Positions 8,656 through 19,348 are shown, numbered from the stretch's first letter. The stretch: 38,360 nt of DNA from a virus (IMGVR_UViG_3300027791_000057:1-38360), one strand, 5' to 3'. Notes: generated by a model from the sequence alone, not told the origin. Made by a program: numbers and translations.

Positions 8656-9768
8656 TTATCCTCCTAATGCAATAGCATACACGATAGCGAATGGACTACT
8701 GACTAATAATTTTTCGTCTCCACCAGCGTTGGCAACGCTGAATGTAATGTCTGTGCCAGCTAAGAATTTCTCTGTTAGCACGTTAGCGTTTGTGTCTGAG
8801 GCAGTAACCCTAACTACACCACCACCTGCTGAAGCCGCCGCGCTTACTGCGCTTGCCTGACTTTCTTCCGCTTTAGTTGTAGCAATAACAGCTTTTGCCG
8901 TTGCGGTAGCCGCGTCAGTTGAAGCTGTACTGGCTGAAGCAACAGCTTCGTCACGTTTAGCGATTGCAACATCACGCGCACCTAAAGTCGTGTCTCTTGC
9001 CGCATTACTTGTAACCACGTTTGCCGCAGTTGTAACTACGTCTGCATTGCTTAAAACAACATTAGCCGCCGTAGTGTTTGCGTATCCTTGGGCCGTACCT
9101 GCGTCAACTAGAAGTTCCCATTTGGCTATGTCTGCGTTGCTGGTTAAAGGCAATCCACCGCTAGAAGTGTGAGCCGTTAGGCATAAGAACACGTTAGCAG
9201 TTCCGCTGTCTTTAACTAAATCTCGTTGTGCATATGATGTGTTAGCTGACCAATTGCCTCTGGATTGTCCTAGTTCTTGCGTAGCTTGTAGCTCACCAGT
9301 TGAATCAAAGGCTAAAACGTTACCTGCACGTTGAGCCGCGTTGTCTGTAAACTCTGAAGATCCAATACTATTTGTTCGTGAAAGCTTAATAGATCTACCT
9401 ACTTCTTCAGAAAGTTCCTGAACAAGAGAAATTGCTTTGTCAAACGCGCCTTCTACGCTTTCCGCTGTAAATGGATCGTTTTCAACTAAGTCAAGCGTTT
9501 GAGTTTTAGCAGTAGATCTGCGTAAGAATACTGTATCTGTGTTGAGGGGGGCAGTATTAAAAGTAACGTTTCCGCCACCTGTAATGCCTATATTACTTAT
9601 AGTATAATCTTGACCTGCGCCAAATACCTTAACTGCCTCGACACCCAAAACAGACCGAATGATAACACTCATATCAGGGGCTTCAGTTATACGGAACGTG
9701 TATGGGAATACGGTTTGTGACCCGTCACCTGCATACTGGTTCTTAATAATTAAGGTCGAAATAGTCAT
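8656..9768 (-). CDS. Tail fibre adaptor, T7 gp17 amino-terminal type
   Basis: This 370-residue protein begins with the T7-fibre attachment domain (residues about 1-130: YAGDGSQTVFPYTFRI, then GAFDKAISLVQELSEEVGRSI). A hinge (GNVLAFDSTGELQ) follows, then a long Ala-rich coiled coil at about 225-310 and a short carboxy-terminal beta segment ending in SSPFAIVYAIALGG. It lacks a large distal receptor-binding domain. In this family the amino-terminal part docks onto the tail tube. The next gene starts 4 bases after its stop, and its stop lies within the next Shine-Dalgarno, so adaptor and giant fibre-like protein are probably made together and joined in the virion. Confidence 0.85.
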   Translation of the reverse strand: MTISTLIIKNQYAGDGSQTVFPYTFRITEAPDMSVIIRSVLGVEAVKVFGAGQDYTISNIGITGGGNVTFNTAPLNTDTVFLRRSTAKTQTLDLVENDPFTAESVEGAFDKAISLVQELSEEVGRSIKLSRTNSIGSSEFTDNAAQRAGNVLAFDSTGELQATQELGQSRGNWSANTSYAQRDLVKDSGTANVFLCLTAHTSSGGLPLTSNADIAKWELLVDAGTAQGYANTTAANVVLSNADVVTTAANVVTSNAARDTTLGARDVAIAKRDEAVASASTASTDAATATAKAVIATTKAEESQASAVSAAASAGGGVVRVTASDTNANVLTEKFLAGTDITFSVANAGGDEKLLVSSPFAIVYAIALGG

Positions 9769-9821
9769 ATTTTTACTCCTTTAAACATTTTATCATCAAT
9801 CATCAAAAAAGTCGAGCCATC

Positions 9822-12800
9822 TTATTTTTGACTGTCAATAAACGCTTTTAACATTATAACCTTTTTTACCTTCGTGTCCTCTTCAATAAACGCTTGAATA
9901 AATTGTGAAGCACCAGCTTTTCCAGCTAGGCTTGCAATTAAACTAGTGTCTTGTTTAAGACGGTCTGACCTAAGAGCTAGGGCCATTGTTTGCTTTTCAG
10001 TCAGTTCGTCCACAGTGCCTTCAATCAAATGCTTAATAGCTTCTTGATAATCCAATGTAACATTAGCTTCATCCATTTCGTATGCGGCTAACTGTTCACG
10101 CACTTCTTTCATTTCAGGCTGGTTTCCTATCTTTAGAAACCTGTTAATCATTCTGCCTGTAATAGGAACTTGTAATATTTTCTCTAGCTCACCTGCTATT
10201 TCTTTAGCGTTACCTGTTTTAAACTGATATATTGCTTGCCCACCGTTTGAGTTCCACATGTACTTACCAAGTTCTTTTATTCTTCTGCTACCACCAGCCG
10301 TTTGCTGTGTTTGAGAAAGCGCAGGTGAATTGCGGAAACTGTCTGTTGGGTTTTTGCCTGAAATAATAGCAAAAGAATCAATTACAAAATCAAAAATAGG
10401 GTTCAAAGAAAGACCATTACCGCTAATGTATTCAAACATTCCAGACGCTTTGTTCTTATGACCTAAAGATTCTTCTGTCATGGCGTTGAAAGACTTGACC
10501 AATACGCCGTTTATAACACGCGCAGATTCATCTTGCGGCATCCTGAAATACACTACCCGTCCATCAGGCGTTTTTCCCAAAGGCATTACAATGTAATTTG
10601 TCTTGTCCCATTCGGACACGCCATCAAACAAAGCGGAATACGCAAGCCCCATTAACCCTGCCTGTGCGCCAATTTGGGCTATCTTAGGCATTACAGTATA
10701 AGCAACATACTTTGTGCCAACACTTCTTTTGTTTTTCATAAAGGCGCTACCGTCTGCTCTCCAACCTTGAGCCATAGCGTTTGAGTATATAAACAGGTTG
10801 TTTGTAAGACCGTGTAGTTTTGCTGTTCGTAAGAAATTAGGTGACCCAACTTCGCCTTGGATTTTAAGCATCTGTTGTCCTTCGCTCATGGTAATGTCAC
10901 CCCTTGCGATAGCGTCCTCTAAATACCTTTTACCAGCAATTTTAGGCATACGCTCAAATACACGGGCAATATTACCAAGACCGTTAAAGAACGCGCCAAA
11001 ACTATTGTTCCAAAGCTTTTGAAAAGTTCCGTCTTTTTGGTGTTTAGCAAGCAACAATTCTATTTGCACATCATCAGGTGATAAATTCCGAAGTCTAGCC
11101 ATAGCGCCAGATTGGCCTCTATAGCCATCTTCCATAGAAATTAAAAAACCGTCCTCTTCCATCTTTCTTGTTCGTACAGTGCCTTCTCCAAAAATAGATC
11201 TAGCGGCTTCAGGCATAGCCATAAACAAATACTTTATGTAAGAACGCTGTCCTCCCCTAAGAGGGTCAATAAACCTTGCGCCTTCCATGTTTCTTACTGC
11301 CCTAAACGAATCACGCGCTAAGTTCATAGGCCAAAAAGTTGGGTTGTATTCCGTAAATACTTTTTTAAATGGTGTAGCTGTTAGCTCTAAAATTCTAGAA
11401 ACAGTGTTAAAGCCAGAAGGGTCATGGAAGAAAGCTTCCGCCATATCTTTAACAATATGAACCGTCTTGGTTTTACCTTTGCTAATATAGGTAACTGCCA
11501 TCATTCCCTGCGCTGGGCCTTCGTAAGTGTTTGCACCAGTTCTTTTGGGAAAATGTATAACAGGCTCTAAAATAGCTTTGCCGTTTACATCTTTAAGTTG
11601 GTTAAAGGTTTCCAACCAATCTTTGTTAGCTTTCATCCAATCCACTGTGTCTGAAATAAGCCTTTGTCGCTTTGTTTCCATAATCAGCATTAAATCTTTT
11701 TCGATAGTAGACATAAACGGATTGTCTATATCTTTAAACGTTCCAAACTTTGTGCCTTTAAGGCTTTTGCTAACTGCCGCATTAGGGCCATATTTTTCTA
11801 AACGTTGAACAAGATAATCTGTAACGCTAAAATGTATGTATTCTTGGTTGTTTGCAATTATGTCGATAGTTTTCTGATCGAACATTCCGCTTTCTTTTAT
11901 CAAAGGAAGAATCATTCGTTCTCGAACCGCATAAAACTTCGTTGCGGCTTCTGCTATTTGCGGCTTTGTTTCGTTAAAATGAAGAAGCATATCCTCTACG
12001 CTACGTTCTCCGTTTTCTTTTAGATAAGCTTTCATTTCAGGGGTCATAGACATAGCGCCCAACGGGTTAGCTACGCCTTCGCGTTGTGAACTTTTTGCTA
12101 AGTTGTTTAGATACAAATACACGCCTAGATCTTTTGCGTTGTAGCCAAGGTTTTCTAACGGTTTGATTACCTGAATAACCATTTCTTCATTGTACCGCTT
12201 TAGCATAGCGTGGCGATACCTGTACTTTTCTGCTCTAATAAGTAGGTTTTCAGATTGGCTACTATGATATTTTTGACCGCCATTAGGGCCATGAACGCGC
12301 CTAAACATCCAAGTAAAAGTATCTACAAATTCAATTCCAAGTTTATCAAAGCTTCCTGTTACTTTGCTTTTAAAGTTTAGTATTTCAGAATCTAAAGCAC
12401 TTAGTTTTCTTTCTTGTGACCTATCTATCATGTCATAAACAGACTTAATGCCAGCATGGTTTCTGCCTTTTGGGCCAGCCGCTAGTTCGTTCTGTATGTC
12501 AGACCACATTTTTTGTAGTTCAGGTTTCTTATCCATGTGGTAAGCCCACATTTCATAGGTCTTTGGTGCATTAAGCCTGACCCATTGTGGGCGTAGCAAC
12601 CATGCCATGAGAAAATCAGCCATCAATTCGCGTGGGTTATCTCTGTATTTTGTGTATTTAGAACCCTCTTGACGCTCAAAGGGTTTCCATTTCATTGAAG
12701 CGGCGCGTAATTCGGCAGTAATTATTTGCTTATCTACAAGACCACTTTCCTTAATTGCCTTTTCAAAGTTGCGCTTAAATATAGCTTCTGCGTTTAATAG

Positions 12801-15800
12801 ACCTTTTTCAGACAAGCCTACTTTAACAGACGGGTCTGTTGCGGCTTCGTTGTTAATCCTGTCAGCTAAAGCTTTCAGGTCTTTGTGCATAATTCCTTTA
12901 ACTGCGTCACGAATAACTAGCTTTTTTAAAGGGCCACTCATGCTAACAAAAGCTTCATAAAACTCTTTGTTAATTACTTCTCTAGCATTAGTGGTCTTGA
13001 AAATATCCATAATAGTTTGAGGCGTAATCTCTAAGCCAGTACCCTTAAAGGTAGTAGCTAGGTCTGCGTCTACAACAGGCTCTTGTTTAGCCGCTTCTAT
13101 TTCTGCGGCTTTTCTAAATGCGGCTATTTCTACTTTGCTAAACGGTTTTGCGCCATCGTTCTTCCCGTCAATCCAATCGTTCATAAAGCCTTTCATGCTA
13201 GCTAATGAACCAAGTATATTGCCGCGCTTCATAGTCACGCTGTCTTTGGCAATAAAGTCTAGCATGTGTCCAATTTCGTGGGCCATTGTCATTAAAAAGC
13301 CTTCAGGATCTCTTGCTAAAGCTTCGTTAATTGCAATCTTTGTGTCTTTTGCTTTGCCTTTGTTATTAAATTGGAAATATCCGCGCAATCCTCCCGTCAT
13401 ACCTTCCATAACAGGCACGTTGTCTATGTGCTTACGAACAATATTTACTAGATCCATCATGTCTACACCTTTAGCGGTGTTAAACAATTGTAGAAAAGGC
13501 GTGTCTTTTTCAGTAAAAAGAGGCTTTACTGGCATCTTAGGATCTTTAGGCATTGCCCAATTAGGATCTGTCCTAGATTGTCTTGCTTCATTAGCGCGAT
13601 AAGCGTCTTGTTCTCTACTAAATCCTTCCGCTTGATCCTTTGCGTTGCCTTTAACTTTTTCGCCTTTTAGGCTAGCCATAATGGTATTGGTTTTAGGGTG
13701 TACAAATATAACAGTATCGCCTTGAGCAACAACCTTTGCCCCTGCTTCCCTGCCTATTTCGTTAGTAAAGTTTTTAAGAGCATTATAAGCTTCTAATGGA
13801 ACGGCAATTAATCGTCCCTTAACCTCTACAACCATAGTGTCTATCGTATAACCTAACTCACCATTAGCTTTTATAGTTGCTCTTGGGGTAACTACTGTGG
13901 CGCTACCAGTTTTTAACTTAACGCCTTCGCCTACTGGATTGTTTAAAACTTGCGCTACTGTGTCAGCCTTAGTAACACGCTGTACTACCTTTGCGTTAAC
14001 AGAAGAAAAAGCCTCAATTACTTTGGGGTAATACTTTGAAACTACCGCTACAGTACCGTTTGATACTGCCTCTCCTGTTCTTGTGCCAAGTCTAACAACT
14101 TCTCCCAAGCCAGTTTCAATAGCAACTATTGCTTTTTTAGCATCTGAGATAACACGCTTGGCTGGGTTAATAGCCGTCCAATCCAGTGACACTGTACCGC
14201 GCCCTTGCCCTTTTTCTACCGCTGTTAAATCTGTTCTAGTTGCTTGCACTACGCCATCAGTATCTACTCTAACTGTAAGTTTAGTTTCGTTAGCAGGTCG
14301 AGCGTTAGCTTCATCAACTTTAATTATGCCTTCAGGCGTTTGTACTTTTAAAACGTTTTTTTCACCAACGGCCTCAATGGCTACAACAACACCTTTTTGT
14401 GTTCCTGATACACTAGTCTCAACCACCATATTTGTCTGAAATTGAGTTTTTATAATTGGAACAGCGCCGTTCTTTGCTTCCATTTTTGCAACAACATTAG
14501 CCGCAGTTTCAACTAATAAATCTGGTATTTCACCTCGTAATATTTGTTCACGAAATAATGTGTTAGTTGCCGCTAATTGAGCTACGTCCCTTGGGTGCAA
14601 GGAATACTTAGCGTATATATCGTGCATTACATCATTAACGCTTTTAATGCCTTTGCCACCCATTTTAATAGTTGAGTGTACGCCACCAATTAAAATTGCG
14701 CTGTGTGCAAAGTCTTTCATTGAAGGAATTTGACCTTCTAAAGCTTGAGCCATAATAGTCATTGTTGCTGTTTCGGCAGTGAGCCTAGCAAGCGTACTTT
14801 TTGAAACAGACGAAACAGCCAAACCAGCACCCATAGTAGCTGTACCAATTACAGTGCTTTTAGCCATTACTACGGCGGTTTTTTTATCAAAATAGTTAGT
14901 CAAAAAGTCTTCAATATTATCTACTTCATCGTTCCGTAAAGCTCTTGAATACGCATCGCGGATACCATCAGGTAACGCCATAGCCGCACCACCACAAACT
15001 AAGGGCAATGCAACACCAGCCGCACCTGCCGTACCAACAGTAGCCGAACCTGCTAAGAAACAAGCTCCACCCACTGCCGCATACCAAGGAACATCGTTCA
15101 TAAGCATAGCCATGTCTTGAACAACAGTTTTTGTAAAACTCATGTCCTGATTCATAAATATTTTTCTGTAAGCTTCTTTAGGTTCTTCACCATTAATTAA
15201 CGCTGAGTTAAAAGCTTCAATGCTTCCGTTCATTGACTGTAGGTAACCGTTAGTAAATATGTTTTGGTGGCCTTTTCCGCCAAACAATGAAATTACATAA
15301 TCACCAAAGGGTAAGTCGCTTACTACAGTGTCATGGGCAAAAACCGCAATTTCAGGGGATTCATAATCATACTCACCAACATTTAGTGCATCTAAATATT
15401 TTAGTACCCTAGCGTCTAGTTCAGGATTAAGTTTTCTTACAAGTTTTTCTTTACCGTTTACAACTTCAATTTCATACCTGTCATCACGAAAAATATCAAA
15501 ATATGCTGTAGCGTTTGCCATTGGGTCACGATTTGCAACAGACTTTAAAAGCTCAATAGTGTTAACGTCCTCGCCATTAGCTCTTTTTCTGTCAAACATA
15601 TAAGCCAAAGTTAAAGCGCGTTGCTGGTCAACATCCAATCTTGTCATATCGCCATGAGCGTATAATTGATGCAACCAATCAGGATGCACTTCATTGTTGT
15701 CTGAAATTATCTTGTAATAAGCGTTTGCGGCCTGTCTTGTTTGATCTACTGAAAATTGCCAGTGACCTGTTTTTGTTCCTTTTTCGTTGTAAATTGAACG

Positions 15801-16868
15801 TGAGCTAGTTTCTATCCCTGCAAAAAAACTTACTAATTCATTAATGTGAGCAAGGCCAATTTTGTCTATGCCGTGCTTTGCTCCCATTGCGTTTAGAACT
15901 AACTGCGATTCTTTAAGCGTAGATGAAACAGTGTTCATTGCCTTAACATCAAAATCTAAATCTATTTCTTCATGGTCTTCAGAATTAAAATTAGGAAACC
16001 TTTTCATAAATTCTTTGCGATTATAAACCTTGCCAGCAACTTTATATCTGCCAGTTCTATGACCTGCTCTTAGTGAATTTTCTGCGTGTTCATACAAAGC
16101 TAATTCTGATTGCAATATTACATTTGCATCTGCTGGCGTAACTTCAGGGTAGTTTTCTGCTAACCAATTTTCTCTAATAACATTCTTGCCATCTACAGAA
16201 TAAACCATTTTACCTATAGCCGCCATTTGGGTAGCAATTCGCTGGCGGTCAACTACTGGCACTTCGTCAAGCATAGCTTTAGTTTTTGGCTCTAAAGGGT
16301 TTGCTATTGTTCTTTCATTTAAAATTCTGTCACGGTTTTTGTCAGCGTCAGTTTGTCCTCCTGTCGCAAGGGCCAAAGCGTTTTGAGCCTCAATGCTTAA
16401 AAGGCTTCCGTTATTTGTTCTAGTAATGTCTGCTTTAGTTTCTAATTCGGCTTGTGTTAACAATTCTTCTTCTGTCAAAGCTACAGGCTTAATTGCCTTT
16501 TGTTCTGCGTTTTCTAAAGCAACTGTACCGTTTTCGGTCACTGGAAGATTTGAGTCTATTTCTATTAAAGGATCTACTAGCTGGCTTACGACAGACGCAT
16601 CAGGGTCAACAATAATTTCTTTTTCATTACTTGTAACCGTAACAGCTTTTGGCGGCTCAACTACAAGACCATCGCTGTTAATTCCATCATCTGATACAAG
16701 TGAATTGCTGATAGAAGGTGAGTCTATTACTGTTAGTCCGTATGCCGTATTAATGTCTTGGTGAGTAAAACCAGCCGCAACCATACCAGCGCGTTGTTCT
16801 TCAATAAAACCTATAATAGCTTCATCATCAAAACCAGCTTGCTTCATTTGTAGGGCGGTAATTTCCAT
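9822..16868 (-). CDS. Giant ejection protein (T7 gp16 position) with transglycosylase-like and HEIGH metallopeptidase domains
   Basis: This 2348-residue protein is much longer than the roughly 1300 residues of T7 gp16. At about 345-420 there is a lysozyme/transglycosylase-like stretch: GIETSS with E353, then KTGHWQFS, then a helical DVDQQRALTLAYMF. A Gly/Ala-rich hydrophobic segment lies near 600-630. AHEIGHMLDF at 1196-1205 gives the zinc motif H1197-E-x2-H1201, and RELMADF (E1414) is a candidate third ligand. The rest is long and helical. By analogy with the T7 core, the protein would be ejected ahead of the DNA, thin the peptidoglycan and help form the channel; the protease target is unknown. 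AGGA precedes the ATG. Function is from position plus motifs. Confidence 0.8.
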   Translation of the reverse strand: MEITALQMKQAGFDDEAIIGFIEEQRAGMVAAGFTHQDINTAYGLTVIDSPSISNSLVSDDGINSDGLVVEPPKAVTVTSNEKEIIVDPDASVVSQLVDPLIEIDSNLPVTENGTVALENAEQKAIKPVALTEEELLTQAELETKADITRTNNGSLLSIEAQNALALATGGQTDADKNRDRILNERTIANPLEPKTKAMLDEVPVVDRQRIATQMAAIGKMVYSVDGKNVIRENWLAENYPEVTPADANVILQSELALYEHAENSLRAGHRTGRYKVAGKVYNRKEFMKRFPNFNSEDHEEIDLDFDVKAMNTVSSTLKESQLVLNAMGAKHGIDKIGLAHINELVSFFAGIETSSRSIYNEKGTKTGHWQFSVDQTRQAANAYYKIISDNNEVHPDWLHQLYAHGDMTRLDVDQQRALTLAYMFDRKRANGEDVNTIELLKSVANRDPMANATAYFDIFRDDRYEIEVVNGKEKLVRKLNPELDARVLKYLDALNVGEYDYESPEIAVFAHDTVVSDLPFGDYVISLFGGKGHQNIFTNGYLQSMNGSIEAFNSALINGEEPKEAYRKIFMNQDMSFTKTVVQDMAMLMNDVPWYAAVGGACFLAGSATVGTAGAAGVALPLVCGGAAMALPDGIRDAYSRALRNDEVDNIEDFLTNYFDKKTAVVMAKSTVIGTATMGAGLAVSSVSKSTLARLTAETATMTIMAQALEGQIPSMKDFAHSAILIGGVHSTIKMGGKGIKSVNDVMHDIYAKYSLHPRDVAQLAATNTLFREQILRGEIPDLLVETAANVVAKMEAKNGAVPIIKTQFQTNMVVETSVSGTQKGVVVAIEAVGEKNVLKVQTPEGIIKVDEANARPANETKLTVRVDTDGVVQATRTDLTAVEKGQGRGTVSLDWTAINPAKRVISDAKKAIVAIETGLGEVVRLGTRTGEAVSNGTVAVVSKYYPKVIEAFSSVNAKVVQRVTKADTVAQVLNNPVGEGVKLKTGSATVVTPRATIKANGELGYTIDTMVVEVKGRLIAVPLEAYNALKNFTNEIGREAGAKVVAQGDTVIFVHPKTNTIMASLKGEKVKGNAKDQAEGFSREQDAYRANEARQSRTDPNWAMPKDPKMPVKPLFTEKDTPFLQLFNTAKGVDMMDLVNIVRKHIDNVPVMEGMTGGLRGYFQFNNKGKAKDTKIAINEALARDPEGFLMTMAHEIGHMLDFIAKDSVTMKRGNILGSLASMKGFMNDWIDGKNDGAKPFSKVEIAAFRKAAEIEAAKQEPVVDADLATTFKGTGLEITPQTIMDIFKTTNAREVINKEFYEAFVSMSGPLKKLVIRDAVKGIMHKDLKALADRINNEAATDPSVKVGLSEKGLLNAEAIFKRNFEKAIKESGLVDKQIITAELRAASMKWKPFERQEGSKYTKYRDNPRELMADFLMAWLLRPQWVRLNAPKTYEMWAYHMDKKPELQKMWSDIQNELAAGPKGRNHAGIKSVYDMIDRSQERKLSALDSEILNFKSKVTGSFDKLGIEFVDTFTWMFRRVHGPNGGQKYHSSQSENLLIRAEKYRYRHAMLKRYNEEMVIQVIKPLENLGYNAKDLGVYLYLNNLAKSSQREGVANPLGAMSMTPEMKAYLKENGERSVEDMLLHFNETKPQIAEAATKFYAVRERMILPLIKESGMFDQKTIDIIANNQEYIHFSVTDYLVQRLEKYGPNAAVSKSLKGTKFGTFKDIDNPFMSTIEKDLMLIMETKRQRLISDTVDWMKANKDWLETFNQLKDVNGKAILEPVIHFPKRTGANTYEGPAQGMMAVTYISKGKTKTVHIVKDMAEAFFHDPSGFNTVSRILELTATPFKKVFTEYNPTFWPMNLARDSFRAVRNMEGARFIDPLRGGQRSYIKYLFMAMPEAARSIFGEGTVRTRKMEEDGFLISMEDGYRGQSGAMARLRNLSPDDVQIELLLAKHQKDGTFQKLWNNSFGAFFNGLGNIARVFERMPKIAGKRYLEDAIARGDITMSEGQQMLKIQGEVGSPNFLRTAKLHGLTNNLFIYSNAMAQGWRADGSAFMKNKRSVGTKYVAYTVMPKIAQIGAQAGLMGLAYSALFDGVSEWDKTNYIVMPLGKTPDGRVVYFRMPQDESARVINGVLVKSFNAMTEESLGHKNKASGMFEYISGNGLSLNPIFDFVIDSFAIISGKNPTDSFRNSPALSQTQQTAGGSRRIKELGKYMWNSNGGQAIYQFKTGNAKEIAGELEKILQVPITGRMINRFLKIGNQPEMKEVREQLAAYEMDEANVTLDYQEAIKHLIEGTVDELTEKQTMALALRSDRLKQDTSLIASLAGKAGASQFIQAFIEEDTKVKKVIMLKAFIDSQK

Positions 16869-16880
16869 TAATTTATCCTA

Positions 16881-18884
16881 CTAAGGTATAACAACGTTTA
16901 CAGTTGATTGATTATCTTGATTAGTTAAAGAGTCAGGCAATACGCTAACACCAGTAAGTTTCGCAGTTCTTTCAATCCATTCGCCTATAGTTTCATTTGC
17001 TAGCCTTGTATAATTTTGATTATTAAGAACAGGGGCTTTGCCAACCACCCAATCATTAAAGACAAACTTAAACGTTGGATTTGCCTCAAAAGCGTCAACG
17101 GCAAGTTTTGCAATTTTCCTTGCGGCGTTGTCAGCACCACTACGGTCAACAGCTTCTTTATACCGATTGATTATATCGTTTACTATGTAGTTTGGGCTAT
17201 TTGCATTGACTAACATATTTTCAATTGAGAACCCTTTGTCTTGACCTTTCTTAACGGCAAGAAGCAAATTGTTACTAGCCGCAAATGCAATCCCCTCTCT
17301 AACACTAGATTTTTCTAATAGCTTTGTAATGTCTGAAACGTTACTACCTACAGCCATTCCCTGTAAGCCACCCATTAACCTGTCCATAGCGCCACTATCA
17401 ATGCGTAAAGTTTTTTCAATAGTTGTTCTGGCTGTTGCAATAAGTTCTTGTTCGTATGAATCATCAACCTTTAAAATACTTGTCATTTTGTCTTGAAGTT
17501 TTTGATAACCTGCAATGTCCATTAAGCCGTTAGAAAACCCTACATCAAGAAACCTTGCCATTTGACGATTTTTCACTTGGCCTGAAAATATCATAACATT
17601 AGCAATTTGTTGGAATTTTATTGCTTGAGGTGTTTCCCAAGTTTCAATTCCTCCTTTTGCCGCCGCCGCCGCCGCCGCTTTCTGTTTAGTTTCTAAATTA
17701 ATTAACATAGTGTAAAGATCTTTTTTCTGACCAGACGTCATATTTTCGCTGTTAGCAATTCTGTTCTTTATGAAAGCCATACTTCTAACAGACAATGTCT
17801 TGTCTTGGGTTTTAAAAGTATCATTTTTTTTCTTTCCAAACCCCAAGGCTATTAATTCTACTTGAATTTCATTGTGTTCATCGTTGCCAAGTTGAAAACT
17901 CTCAATCTTAAACATGTCAAGTTGAACTTTGTATTCTGCTCTTGCGTTAACAATAGCCGCTTTTCTCTCTGCGTCATCTACCGTAAGAATTACACCGTCA
18001 GCGTTTACAAATTCATTTTGTCCATCTTCCAAAGCCGATAAAGCTTTTTTCCAATTTGTAACTTCATCGCCGCTAGGATCTGTGACAGTAAACCCTGTAT
18101 CCCCTTGCATCCCATCCTGATTAGAATTTAAAGCATCAATTAACAGCAACTTTTGAGTAACTGCGGATTTTACTTTAGTTTGGGCTTCTGAATAGGCAAC
18201 AGGGCCAATAACGCGGCCCGTCATGCTTGCTGGTTGAACTACTTTGCCAGCGTTATTTTTAATTTCTTCCTGAAATACTGCTGGATTACTAGGTGACCCT
18301 ATTGTTAAATCACTATAGGCGCTTAAAATCGCAGTGCGAGTTTCTGCAAGATCTAGTCGTTGACTAAAAGTTTTCATTTGCTGATTAAAGATATGGGTCG
18401 CATATTTAACTTTAGCGCCCCTAACCTGCTGTATGACATTTAATTGTCCAGCTAATTCTAACTGCGTCAAAGACGCTTCTAAAGCCGCGAACTGAGGTTC
18501 GTTTAAGTCTTTTTTAAATTGTTTGCGTTGGGCCAAAATCTTGTCTTGGTATCCTTTTTCCCAACCACCTGTTATATTTCCATTACCGTCATCTTTTCCA
18601 GCGGCAGTACCCCAATTGTTATTATCTTTATAGGAATCCGCTAACATAGCAATATTGCCTTCAGCCGTTGCTTTGGCAGTGTTAACTGTATTCTGAAAAT
18701 CTATAGCCCGTAGATCATTTTCAATTTGGTTTTTTTGATTAGCATAAGCTTCCACAGACTTCATTAATGTCTGACCAACTTGCGTTAATGCAGACCCACT
18801 TCCACCACTAGGGTTTTGCGAAGCAATTTTAATCTGCGGAACTTTTGCAGAATTATTTGAATATCTGGGTAATTTTATAGCCAT
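16881..18884 (-). CDS. Internal virion (ejection) protein, T7 gp15 position
   Basis: This 667-residue protein is mostly helical, charged and Gln/Asn-rich, with no membrane segment. It sits between the gp14-like and gp16-like genes, where T7 has gp15 (747 residues). The start (AIKLPRYSN) and early VGQTLMKSVEAYANQKNQIENDL look like the amino termini of other short-tailed phage core proteins. Near residue 405 a run of seven alanines is encoded by a GCG trinucleotide repeat (17657-17678), a likely slippage-prone linker. The assignment rests on position, size and style rather than a catalytic motif. Confidence 0.7.
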   Translation of the reverse strand: MAIKLPRYSNNSAKVPQIKIASQNPSGGSGSALTQVGQTLMKSVEAYANQKNQIENDLRAIDFQNTVNTAKATAEGNIAMLADSYKDNNNWGTAAGKDDGNGNITGGWEKGYQDKILAQRKQFKKDLNEPQFAALEASLTQLELAGQLNVIQQVRGAKVKYATHIFNQQMKTFSQRLDLAETRTAILSAYSDLTIGSPSNPAVFQEEIKNNAGKVVQPASMTGRVIGPVAYSEAQTKVKSAVTQKLLLIDALNSNQDGMQGDTGFTVTDPSGDEVTNWKKALSALEDGQNEFVNADGVILTVDDAERKAAIVNARAEYKVQLDMFKIESFQLGNDEHNEIQVELIALGFGKKKNDTFKTQDKTLSVRSMAFIKNRIANSENMTSGQKKDLYTMLINLETKQKAAAAAAAKGGIETWETPQAIKFQQIANVMIFSGQVKNRQMARFLDVGFSNGLMDIAGYQKLQDKMTSILKVDDSYEQELIATARTTIEKTLRIDSGAMDRLMGGLQGMAVGSNVSDITKLLEKSSVREGIAFAASNNLLLAVKKGQDKGFSIENMLVNANSPNYIVNDIINRYKEAVDRSGADNAARKIAKLAVDAFEANPTFKFVFNDWVVGKAPVLNNQNYTRLANETIGEWIERTAKLTGVSVLPDSLTNQDNQSTVNVVIP

Positions 18885-19333
18885 TACGGGTCAGTTCCAT
18901 ATTTTTTATCCATCCACGCCGCGTTCTGGCGTTGAGATGCAATGCTAGTTGCGCCTTGAGCTAACGTACCAACCATAGCAATATTAAGGGCAGTTAGCTT
19001 TCCCTGCTTACTGCTTTCTAAAGAACCCATTGTAAGGTCTACGCCCTTTTGCAACATGAACATATCGTTTTCAAATTCTTCTTGGTCAGCCAAACCTACC
19101 AATAAAGATGAGCCAGAACCTATTGCAACGCCACTAGCACCCGCCCTTGCGCGTTGCTCTGAAAGAAGCTTAGTTTGATTCTTGAAATTCTTTTGCTTTT
19201 GAGCGTGTTGGTTCAACGTAGCTTCATATTTTTTCCAAGCGGTATCAGCCTTAACTTGCTTCTTTTGTTGATTTTGACCCATTATGGTCACGGCGGTTGA
19301 CGCCGCCATCATCACAGGTATCCACCAAGGCAT
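18884..19333 (-). CDS. Internal virion protein, T7 gp14 position
   Basis: This 149-residue protein has a hydrophobic amino terminus (WWIPVMMAASTAVTIMG, residues 3-19). A polar helical middle (KKQVKADTAWKKYEATLNQ) and a Gly/Ser segment (GASGVAIGSGSSLLVGLADQ near 65-85) follow, then a helix. This is the usual pattern of gp14-like core proteins of short-tailed phages, which insert into the outer membrane during ejection. The stop overlaps the next start by one base (TAATG), showing coupling with the gp15-position gene. Confidence 0.75.
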   Translation of the reverse strand: MPWWIPVMMAASTAVTIMGQNQQKKQVKADTAWKKYEATLNQHAQKQKNFKNQTKLLSEQRARAGASGVAIGSGSSLLVGLADQEEFENDMFMLQKGVDLTMGSLESSKQGKLTALNIAMVGTLAQGATSIASQRQNAAWMDKKYGTDP

Positions 19334-19348
19334 TATATTTCCTCCATC

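Noticed and set aside
13135-13602. 155-codon plus-strand frame inside the giant ejection gene, and similar frames at 14083-14439 and 16393-16764
   Set aside because: They are antisense shadows of a continuous 2348-codon gene; compositions are those of complementary codons and no start signals are present.
17657-17678. GCC/GGC trinucleotide run as a regulatory repeat
   Set aside because: It is in frame and encodes seven alanines in the gp15-position protein; a coding microsatellite rather than a separate element.
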